From: Neofusicoccum parvum
Lineage: Eukaryota; Ascomycota; Dothideomycetes; Botryosphaeriales; Botryosphaeriaceae
Direction of reading: 5' to 3'
NCBI GenBank assembly: GCA_020912385.1
Contig: CP087220.1
Coordinates: 682,001-746,000 of the forward strand
DNA: 64,000 bases
In this document: positions 12,146 through 19,989 of the stretch, one piece after another
Numbering within the stretch: the stretch's first letter is position 1
Layout of the letters: each line of letters begins with the position of its first letter
The notes under the pieces: model-generated
The model's input: only the letters and a program-made list of their open reading frames with translations
The model's database searches: none
What the model was told of the DNA's origin: nothing
Translations under genes and position numbers: made by a program

Positions 12146-12509
12146 GCAACTGGCAGCGGCGGCATATGCCATCGATATACAACCGATTTCACTTCATTTC
12201 ATGGTAGGCAGCGATGAGAGGAGATGAGGCGACGATATACACGCGTTTGAGAGCGTTACTGTACGAGTCGAGTCAAGTCTTTCATTTCTGGCGTGGGTGG
12301 TTTGTGCTTTCCTTATTGATACCACTGGGGCAAGGGCTCTCGGCCAAAGGTCCTGGGGGAAACTGCATCTGTCCAGTCGTTTTGCTTCCATTCCCGTGTA
12401 CAGCTAGTCATCCGTTGCATTCGGTCGTCAACAACAAGAAATTCCACATCTGTTATCCATCAATCCGACATTCATCATTTCTGCTTAGCTTGTCTTGTGG
12501 TTGACCACC
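12146..12509. other. Intergenic region between MVP1 and an orphan gene
   Basis: 3' flank of MVP1 and a pyrimidine-rich leader before 12510. Nothing else was seen. Confidence 0.5.
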
Positions 12510-13358
12510 ATGGATCTTCCGGCAAAATGCACAAGGTCCAAGACCCGCCGAGACTCGATAACTGAGGGCTCAAGGCTTGTATACCACTCAAGAGACGAAC
12601 TACACGCGACGTCCTCTTCACCGGGCCCGCTTTCGGGCAAAGCTCCCTCAAAGTTTGTCGCTTCAGGGTTCAAGAACAAGCACTATCATCAGCACCCGTA
12701 CCCGGCGACAAGACCAGCAAAGAAACCAGTCTCGACGTCGCCCCCACCCAAGCGTCCGGATCAAAAAACAGAAGTAACACGCCAGATGGCTGAGCTCATT
12801 CAACGATGCCACGACGAAATACTTTTCCTCGACAATCCCGACGCCACCCGCCCAGAAACGCTGACCATGGCGCAGGAGATGGTCATACAGCACCGCACCA
12901 GACAGCTCGACCAGCTGGTCCAGGCCGATGGCTCGAAATGGACAAAGCTCAAGAAGGACCAGATCCGGCTTTGGACGATGATCAATACGGTTTTCAGGAG
13001 CGATTGGCTACCGGAGATCAAGCAATGGGCACCATTGTTGGGAAAGATGAAGTTGGGTGGGGTCATGGGCGAGTCCACGCAGCTCCCACTGTACAGGAAG
13101 GACGTTGAGCTAGCGCAGAAGATATCACGGCTGCGGCTTCCGCCGTCGAACACCTGGACGATCCTGGAGGCGCTCTACGGGAGACAGGCTGTCCACAAGG
13201 TAGAGCGCAAAAACAGTCGATTGCATGAGGCATATGGCGAGGACTCGGGTGTCCTGGAGACGGAGACGGTTGCCAAATGGATCGCAAAGCACGGAGACGT
13301 GACGGTGTGCAAGCTCTTCATAAAACTAGGCAACGCGCGGAAGCGGAGGGTGAGTTGA
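12510..13358 (+). CDS. Conserved-looking hypothetical protein, 282 residues
   Basis: I do not recognise a family. The start is the ATG at 12510 in a CCACCATGG context; a TTG five codons upstream is not used. Residues 1-95 are basic, Ser/Pro-rich and probably disordered. Residues about 95-275 look like a folded helical domain: AELIQRCHDEILFL, a central LWTMINTVFRSDWLPEIKQW, then LPPSNTWTILEALYGRQ and a basic C-terminal helix. There is no signal peptide or membrane segment. The stop codon directly follows a perfect donor sequence (AGG|GTGAGT then TGA), so a further 3' exon is possible, although no convincing acceptor with a branch point was found before the next gene at 13542. It lies between MVP1 and DCN1 on the same strand. 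Confidence 0.65.
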   Translation: MDLPAKCTRSKTRRDSITEGSRLVYHSRDELHATSSSPGPLSGKAPSKFVASGFKNKHYHQHPYPATRPAKKPVSTSPPPKRPDQKTEVTRQMAELIQRCHDEILFLDNPDATRPETLTMAQEMVIQHRTRQLDQLVQADGSKWTKLKKDQIRLWTMINTVFRSDWLPEIKQWAPLLGKMKLGGVMGESTQLPLYRKDVELAQKISRLRLPPSNTWTILEALYGRQAVHKVERKNSRLHEAYGEDSGVLETETVAKWIAKHGDVTVCKLFIKLGNARKRRVS

Positions 13359-13541
13359 TGGTGTTTCCTTATCTTATCGAGTCGCGGGCTTGGCAGCTGG
13401 GATGGATGGTTCGGGCAGGCTGCGTCACCGCTCGAGGGGCCATCCCGTCACCACCTGAGCATTTTGCACTCCGCTGGTCCCGCTCTTCCCCTCCACCCCA
13501 CTGCTCCTGCGCTCCGTCTCCGCTTTCCGCCCGCCACCAAG

Positions 13542-14981
13542 ATGCCTCCAGCTTACACAACGGCGCAAAAGTCTGCCATCCAGCAGGTCGTCAACTTCAC
13601 CAGCTGCGACCGCACGACCGCCGCACGGGTAAGCCGCCCGCCTTGCACACCCACGCGCAGCCGTGCTGACATGAGCGCAAGATTCTCAGGAACCACAACT
13701 GGAACGCAGAGCAAGCCATCAACGGGTACGTTTCGCCGCTCGTTCCTTCTTCGCCCCCTCGCCGTTGCTCGCCGCCGTCGGATTGGCTGCCGGAAGACCG
13801 CTTCTAGACGAATTCGTGGCTGCGCAGACAAGAACGGTGGCTTGAGACAGCGGAGTAGGGTAGTTTCATAGCACACAATAGCGACCACCGCGAGGTGTCG
13901 CTGTGCGCTGTTCTCCCCTTCGCGTCCAGCCGCGCGATTCTAGGCAGTCATGAAGCATCTCGTGCGCTCCTACCACGCGCGGACACGAAAAGCAAGGCCG
14001 CGCCACCACGCGTCTTCCCTGCATCCTTTCTTCTCCTCCAACGTCACCTCCGCCTCCTGTAAAGGCACTCCACCCAACTGCCTCCACACACCATGCCCCG
14101 CCAGAAACCGACCCGCCGCAAGGCTGACAACGATCATACGAACGCCCCAGCTTACAAGAAACCAAGGTACTTCAACAATGGCGGCGGCGGTGCGGGCGGC
14201 GCGAAGCCCTACGAGGCGAACCTGAATCAGATCTTCGACAAGTACATCGACAACCCGCAGGACAAGGACACGGTCGGCGTCGACGGCACCATGAAGTACC
14301 TCGCCGACCTCGACGTGCCGCTTGACGACATAACTTCGCTCGCCATCCTAGAGCTCGTTCAAGCACCAACCATGGGTGAGATCACCCGCAAGGGATTTGT
14401 CGACGGATGGACAGCAAGAGGGTAAGTCACTAAAGTTGCGCTGACGCGCGAGCTCGAGACATTTCTCAGCTTGGAACACTTCCAATTCCAGTCCATGACA
14501 GCGGCCTCAGTTAACCAAGAAACTTGTTGGTAGGGCCGACTCGATCGACAAACAGAAGACCGCCGTTTCCCAGCTCCGCGCTTCACTTTCCGATTCTTCG
14601 TCGCGTGCCGTCATGAAGCGCGTCTACAAGCACACCTTCGTCGTCGCCAAGCCTCCCGGTCAGAAGGCCATCCCCCTCGAGCAGGCAATCGAGTACTGGA
14701 GGCTGCTATACTCCTCGACCGGCCTGAACTGGGAAACATCCACAACGCCTTGGCTCGAGTGGTGGATTGAATTCTTGGAGAGCAAATGGAAGCGCACCGT
14801 CAACAAGGACATGTGGGACCAGCTCTTCAACTTTGCGGAGAAGAGCCTGGGCGACGAGACGCTGTCGTTCTGGAGCGAGGATGGCGCATGGCCGGGCGTC
14901 ATTGACGAGTTCGTCGATTGGGTCCGCACAGAGAAGGGACGGGGAGCAAAGCCGGAGGGAGATGAGGAAATGGAAGACTAG
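13542..14981 (+). CDS. DCN1: Dcn1, cullin neddylation co-E3 (UBA-like plus PONY domain)
   Basis: Scaffold-type E3 that helps Ubc12 transfer Nedd8/Rub1 to cullins and so activates SCF-type ligases. Four exons: 13542-13628, 13682-13725, 14167-14421, 14534-14981; 277 residues. Splices give TTAAR|ILRNHNWN, AING|YFNNGG and TARG|ADSIDKQK. Seen: a UBA-like fold at residues 2-45 (QQVVNFTSCDRTTAARILRN), a Gly-rich linker, then the PONY domain from about residue 60 with the potentiating patch near AIEYWRLLYSSTGLNW and WLEWWIEFL. The tail is acidic (EEMED). Introns are 53, 441 and 112 bp. The 441-bp one is unusually long and contains an in-frame ATG at 14093 that could start a form without the UBA domain. 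An F-box/SCF-type protein is also encoded at 1.1-3.4 kb but is not linked. Confidence 0.92.
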
Positions 14982-15281
14982 AAGATCCAGCGGTTGTGAG
15001 GATGGTGCGGAGATCCTTTCAGAAGGCGGACCGGCTTGTGGCATTTCACTACGGCAAAATTGCTGTGGTCGGAGGGGGCCGACGAAGTTGCTAATACCCT
15101 CATAATTCCAATGCATCTCCTGTTCAGCGGATGGAGTTCGTAGCGGATAGTTTACAGGCGCAGCAGATACATGGTGCTGGGGCTATCTTTACTGCAAGGG
15201 AAAGAAACAGTTAAATGCTCTAACACTCATTCGCGGGCTCGCATGTGACCGACAGGATGGGTTTACCCAGGCCGCCATCAT

Positions 15282-15345
15282 CGTTCAGCCTTGCTATCAT
15301 TCAGCCTTGCTATCATTCAGTCTTGCCATCATTCAGTCTTGCCAT
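15282..15345. repeat. 16-bp tandem repeat, four units
   Basis: Four consecutive 16-base units: CGTTCAGCCTTGCTAT, CATTCAGCCTTGCTAT and two copies of CATTCAGTCTTGCCAT. The last two are identical and the first two differ by one base, so the array grew by pairwise duplication. It lies about 300 bp downstream of DCN1 and 170 bp upstream of the remnant at 15515. Confidence 0.9.
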
Positions 15346-15514
15346 CTCTGTCTGACCCTCCGATGTCCAATTTCAGAGCTTTTGTAATACACAAGTGCCA
15401 CGACCACAATTTCTGAATGCTCACTGGGTCAGCCATGTCTTACACTTCTAAAGGCATGCGAAGAAGTCAAATTCCTTGGATCTGGCCCAGAAATCGAACG
15501 CCGACCACCTTACA

Positions 15515-15924
15515 ATGGCACGACGCCAGCACTTTTGGTTCGTTCTAAGGTCTAGGAATAGAAGACGTAAGGTTGATTCTACGGAGACAGTGTCGTGCGA
15601 GAAGAGGACTATCACATCCGATGCCGAACCAGAACTGCACTCATGCCGCCATTGCGAAGACCTGGCCATCGATTTGAACGTATCCGAAGGTGATATCAGC
15701 GCCACTTTCCGAAGCTAGCGATTAAAGAAAGGTGCCGTCTCTTCGCCATTACTCTACCATTCACTTTGGATCACGGATGCCGTCTGTACCCCACCTCCAA
15801 AGAAACTTTAGACCTGGATTACTGGTGGAAGCATGCACAAGACTCAGGACGGCCGAGCGAATGGGTTACTTGTTCTCTGGTAAATAGCGAGAAAGACCTG
15901 GAGCAACAGCGTTTAAAGATCTAA
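15515..15924 (+). pseudogene. Probable decayed N-terminal fragment of a HET-like protein gene
   Basis: An open frame from the ATG at 15515 reads through HSCRHCEDLAIDLNVSEG and DISATF before a TAG at 15716-15718. Sliding one base at the CTTTCC run (about 15705-15710) opens a second frame that continues without stop as PKLAIKERCRLFAITLPF to a TAA at 15922-15924. A Cys-x2-Cys followed by L-x-I-D and then a K-x-R-C-x-L-F segment resembles the lead-in of some fungal HET-domain proteins, but the HET domain itself is absent. The join at a short T run suggests a single-base loss or a sequence error. The family assignment is weak; coding character is moderate. Confidence 0.33.
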
Positions 15925-16826
15925 TGGACTGAGACGTCGAAAACAAGACAGCCTATTCCTATCGGACGAAATTAGAAGCAGCCACAATCACACCTGCGAG
16001 CCAAGAGCTCAGAATACATGATAGAAGCGCGTTGTCGGCAAGCGAGGCAAATCCGAATCTTGAAATAAAGCAAAGAAGACAACCGGCGGTGGAGCACTCG
16101 TATGTGAGGTCTCGGAGGTTACGTCACGCGTCACCTGCGCGGACTTATCGCCGGGTGGGCAGTCCGTGACCGCTACTATCGCTCGCCGTAGCGACATCGA
16201 GATAGCAGCAGCCACAGCTGTGCCAGTCGTCCTTCCACTGCGTCATTTTCCCGGCGTGTTCCAGAAGCCGGTGCTGTGTACCCTCAGACCGGCGAGGCAC
16301 GCAGGGGAAGAAAAATCTCTGCAAGAAAACGCGCCGGAAGCGCAGCCGGGCACGCGTGAGGCTGCGTGAGGCGGGCAAGCCAGTCAGACGGGAGCGATCC
16401 GGGACCCCTGCTGCGGTATCGTCGATGTGTGGTGCTGGGGGTGCGCCACGGCAGGGTGGCCCTGAAACGGCGCCTTTGCCGGGGCTTGTTTCGCGTCGCC
16501 GAACCCCAACCAAGCGCGCCAGCATCCCCACGCTCAATCGACGTCGACAACAATCGGCGCCGCTGAGGATTGACGCGCGCCATGTAGACCGCCGCGCGCC
16601 CGCGGCATCCTGCCACTTTCCTCTCCTCCTCGCCCTTCCCGGTCTATGCTTTGCACCCCGCACCGCTGAGACGTCCAGACGGCGGCATCGCTGCATCCCC
16701 ACTTCCTCACCCCTCGCCTGCCTCTGTCGCTCCACCTGCCGCTGTCCGCAGCACTCTGCGTCTGTCGTTCCCGCCGCCGCCCTCCAACCAGCCTCCCACC
16801 TCCTCGGCCGCGACTGATCTCAGTCG

Positions 16827-17963
16827 ATGTCGTCGCCCAAGCAAACAAGCTACAACACCTTCCAGCCGCCGACCGCGCCGCAGCTCCAGCGCCCAACCCT
16901 CAGCCTGCTCCAGCCCCCGAAGCCGCAGCTGCGCGTGCCCGGCATGGCGCGCCACCACCGCCGCACACCGTCCACGCACCCCAGCTTCAACGTGTCGCGC
17001 ACGAAGCCGCGGCGCTGGCCGCTGGTGCTCCGCTTCATCAAGGGCGCCATCCACGGCGCCATCTTCGTGCCCGTGGCCCTGCACGCCCTCTTCACCGCGC
17101 TGGTCGTCTACCTCGACTCGACGGTCGGCGAGTTCGGGCTGCCGTCGTCCATCATCCCGTCGCTCTCCATCGTCGTGGGTCTGATGCTCGTGTTCCGCAA
17201 CGGCACGTCGTACGACCGCTTCTGGACGGGCCGCAACCTGCTGAACGAGTGCTGCACGTGCGTGCGCAACCTGACGCGCTCCTTCCTCGTCAACAGCAGC
17301 AAGGTCTCGCTCGACGGCTCCGCGGCCGGCGACGCCTTCGTGCCGGGTGAGTCGACGCCCGCCGAGCGCGCCGACACGGAGCGCACCGTCCGCGTGCTGC
17401 TCGCCATCCTGTACGCCGTCAAGCACAACCTGCGCGGCGAGTACGCGCTGTCGGGCTCGGCCTCGCACCCGGAGCTGGCCGCCCTGCTGCCCGCCGACAT
17501 CTACGCCCACGAGGACCGCGGGCTCGGCCTGCCGCTGCAGCTGCTCGTCATGGTCGAGGCCTACATCCGCCGCGGCGTCGCCCGCGGCTGGTTCCACGGG
17601 CCCCAGGCCTCGCAGCTCACCGTGCAGATCAACAGCCTGACCGCCGCGTATGGCCGCATGGAGGCCATCCGGACCACGCCGATCCCGGTCGCCCATCTGA
17701 TTCACATGAAGCAGGTCTTGGCGCTGTACGGATGCGTGCTGCCGTTCAGCTTGGTCGACGAGTTCGGCTGGTGGAGCATGTTGATCGTGGCCATCATTAC
17801 GTTTACGCTCTATGGTATTGACGGCATCGGCGAGCAGCTGGAGGATCCGTTCGGGTATGACAAGAACGATATCAAGATGGATGGGATTGTCGAGGACGCG
17901 AATGTGGAGTGCGTTGTGCTGCTGGACGAGTGGAAGAGGGATCAGACTGGCATGTTCCAATGA
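16827..17963 (+). CDS. Bestrophin/UPF0187-family anion channel
   Basis: Membrane protein of the bestrophin-like family, predicted to form a pentameric chloride or anion channel; its location in fungi is not settled. Single exon, 378 residues, ATG at 16827. The first 60 residues are basic and Pro/Gln-rich and face the cytosol. Seen: hydrophobic segments at about 75-95 (AIFVPVALHALFTALVV) and 105-125, the family motif FRNGTSYDRFWTGRNL at about 130-145, a helical cytoplasmic middle, and a further hydrophobic hairpin near residues 300-330 (WWSMLIVAIITFTLYGIDGIG) followed by EDPFGYDKNDI, which matches the family end. A 483-residue open frame on the opposite strand is a GC-composition shadow. Confidence 0.88.
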   Translation: MSSPKQTSYNTFQPPTAPQLQRPTLSLLQPPKPQLRVPGMARHHRRTPSTHPSFNVSRTKPRRWPLVLRFIKGAIHGAIFVPVALHALFTALVVYLDSTVGEFGLPSSIIPSLSIVVGLMLVFRNGTSYDRFWTGRNLLNECCTCVRNLTRSFLVNSSKVSLDGSAAGDAFVPGESTPAERADTERTVRVLLAILYAVKHNLRGEYALSGSASHPELAALLPADIYAHEDRGLGLPLQLLVMVEAYIRRGVARGWFHGPQASQLTVQINSLTAAYGRMEAIRTTPIPVAHLIHMKQVLALYGCVLPFSLVDEFGWWSMLIVAIITFTLYGIDGIGEQLEDPFGYDKNDIKMDGIVEDANVECVVLLDEWKRDQTGMFQ

Positions 17964-18197
17964 TGAGCCTCCGCTGTGCAGAAATTGTGTTGGGGAAGAC
18001 ACATTATAGAAAGATCCTGGAATGGCAAGAGTCGGCACAAGTACAGAACAAAATGATGCAGTACCGGCCAAGAGGTAGAGAACCATTCCATCGGCGTTCA
18101 AGCAGGCACGGTTGTCTGGATTACAGTAGTTTGATCTTTGCTGTTTTACGTCCGGCATGAATAGACGAGTTAATGCAATTATCTCCTCCTCTCAACT
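17964..18197. other. Short convergent intergenic region
   Basis: 234 bp between the stops of the bestrophin and IBA57 genes. It must contain both 3' ends, so their transcripts may overlap. Nothing else was seen. Confidence 0.5.
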
Positions 18198-19643
18198 CTA
18201 TTCGACAACCTGTTGTGTCTTTTTCTTTCTCCCCCGCGCCTCCTCCTCTGCCCGCAAATGATGCCATTCTGGCACAAACGCTTTGATGCCTACACTCCTT
18301 TCATTTTGCTCCTCCCCATCCACAGTCCACTTCAGCTCAAACTGCATCCCGGGCTTATACCCTCCACCACCCGCTCCCATCCCCTCTGCTGCGACTTTCA
18401 CATCCGTCATCATCTCCAATCGGCAGAGCGCCAATCCTATGTTCCCAACCCCCACCAACCACTTCCCCGCGCTCCTATTTGCATTCCTCCTCCTACTCAC
18501 ACCCCCCTCCGCTCCGCTCTCTCCTTCACCCCCAGCAACCTTCTTGATATCCGCCGCCTCCGCGGGCAGCCCCTCCGCCAACCCGTCCTCCACAAACTCC
18601 AACCCCTCCGGCTCCGGTCCATCCAGATCATACAGCCGCACGGGCAATATCCGCTTCCTGACCACCCCCGTATGCTTGGTCCGAATCGTCAACTCCTGCC
18701 CAACATAGCACCCCTTCCGGAAATCCACGCCCCGCATCAAATCCACATTACTCTCCAACGGCAACGCCTCCTCCGCCCTGATCTCCCGCGGGCCCTCCGG
18801 CACGCCGTACAGATACCGCCTGACCGTGTACTCGCGCACGCCCACCCTCTCCAGGCCCTCCAGCGGCGCGGGCAGCTGCGCGCCCCCTCCTCCGGGCACC
18901 AGCACCCTGTGCCCGAACCCGGGGGCGCGCTCGTCGGGCAGGTGCACGACGCCGGAGCCGCTGCTCCCCTCACCTCGCAGGCCGTCCAGCGCCGACGCCA
19001 GGCCGGCGTCTGCGTCGGCAGAGCACGCCGACGGCGGCGGCAGCCACGCGGACCAGACGGCCCACTCGCCGTCGTCGACGACGCGCATGCGCACCTTGCT
19101 GCGCAGCTTGTGCCGGCGCAGCACGCGCGCCAGCGCGTCGACGCTGCCGCCGTCCACCTCGATGAAGCAGGCCCAGTCGTCGTCGTCGGTTGTCGTGGCG
19201 CCCGCACCGCCGGCGGCGGCGTTGGCGGCGGCCGAGGGGTAGACGAAGGCGTCGTGCAGGACGCGGCCCTGCGCGTTGAGGAACGCCGTGTACCAGCCGG
19301 CGCGCTGCGCGGGCGCGACGTTGTTGGTCGTCAGGCCCTGGAGGAACTTGGGGGCGTCGGGGCCGGCGAGCGCGATGAGGCGGCGGGTGGGGAGCGGGGC
19401 GACGGCTGCCGCGGGGGTCGGGTTCGCCGTCGTCGTCGGAGGCGCTGGGGCGGCGTTTGGGGCGGTCGTGGCTGTGGCGAAGGTGCGGATGCGATTATTG
19501 CGGGTGGATGGCGGGGGAGCGGCTGCGGCTGCGGTTGCGGAGGAGGCACCGTTGCGCGCAGCGGCGGCGCGGCGGAGGCAGCGCGTGCAGACGAATGGCT
19601 TCAGCAGCGAAGACGCGCCGCCGGCGCTCGGGCGAGAGAGCAT
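18198..19643 (-). CDS. IBA57: Iba57/Caf17, mitochondrial [4Fe-4S] cluster assembly factor
   Basis: Acts with Isa1 and Isa2 in the mitochondrial matrix to mature [4Fe-4S] proteins such as aconitase and lipoate synthase. Single exon, 481 residues; ATG at 19643. Residues 1-80 are rich in Arg, Ala, Ser and Pro with no acidic residue, as expected for a mitochondrial presequence, but longer than usual. Seen: the aminomethyltransferase-like fold opening LIALAGPDAPKFLQGLTTNN at about 89-108 and the family signature KGCYVGQE at residues 310-317 with the conserved Cys312. The middle has Ala/Gly/Asp-rich insertions. Very high GC makes a 503-residue frame open on the opposite strand; I take that as a shadow. 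It is followed tail-to-head by DCP2 on the same strand, with 346 bp between. Confidence 0.92.
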   Translation of the reverse strand: MLSRPSAGGASSLLKPFVCTRCLRRAAAARNGASSATAAAAAPPPSTRNNRIRTFATATTAPNAAPAPPTTTANPTPAAAVAPLPTRRLIALAGPDAPKFLQGLTTNNVAPAQRAGWYTAFLNAQGRVLHDAFVYPSAAANAAAGGAGATTTDDDDWACFIEVDGGSVDALARVLRRHKLRSKVRMRVVDDGEWAVWSAWLPPPSACSADADAGLASALDGLRGEGSSGSGVVHLPDERAPGFGHRVLVPGGGGAQLPAPLEGLERVGVREYTVRRYLYGVPEGPREIRAEEALPLESNVDLMRGVDFRKGCYVGQELTIRTKHTGVVRKRILPVRLYDLDGPEPEGLEFVEDGLAEGLPAEAADIKKVAGGEGESGAEGGVSRRRNANRSAGKWLVGVGNIGLALCRLEMMTDVKVAAEGMGAGGGGYKPGMQFELKWTVDGEEQNERSVGIKAFVPEWHHLRAEEEARGRKKKTQQVVE

Positions 19644-19989
19644 TGCTGCTGCTGGGACTCGCGAATTGGGTTGGTGATGAAGATGTGGAAGAGGCGGAAG
19701 CTCTCCGAAGAAACTTCGTCATAGAGCGGGCTCGGCTTTGATATCGGATAATGCCGATTTGCTGACAATTCCGACCATCCGTGCATCCCAACCCCAGCTG
19801 GTTGCCTGATTGGTCGATCACTCTTTCTCCACAGATTGCCTTCTTGTGCTCATAGGAATTTTTGACTTTTGACTACTGCTACACGCTTGCTACCGCTATG
19901 CAAAACCATGCCGGAATAACTCCCGGTTCGCACCCACAATCATCATTTATGCATTAAACCTATGAAGCTGTGCCGAGCTGTTCAACCCA
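19644..19989. other. Intergenic region between DCP2 stop and IBA57 start
   Basis: 346 bp holding the 3' flank of DCP2 and the promoter of IBA57, both on the minus strand. No TATA box or repeat was evident. Confidence 0.5.

Larger units (their letters stand above)
14982..16826. other. Intergenic region between DCN1 and the bestrophin gene
   Basis: About 1.85 kb. Holds the 3' flank of DCN1, a 16-bp tandem repeat at 15282-15345, a probable decayed HET-like coding remnant at 15515-15924, and from about 16100 a GC- and C-rich promoter/leader for the bestrophin gene. No intact gene was supported. Confidence 0.55.

Noticed and set aside
16707..18158. 483-codon open frame opposite the bestrophin gene (- strand)
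   Set aside because: Same composition effect; it has no domain and antiparallels a gene with a clear family match.
18213..19724. 503-codon open frame opposite IBA57 (+ strand)
   Set aside because: The composition is His/Arg/Pro-rich then Gly/Arg-rich with no domain. It arises because very high GC at third positions removes stops on the other strand. IBA57 on the minus strand has clear motifs.
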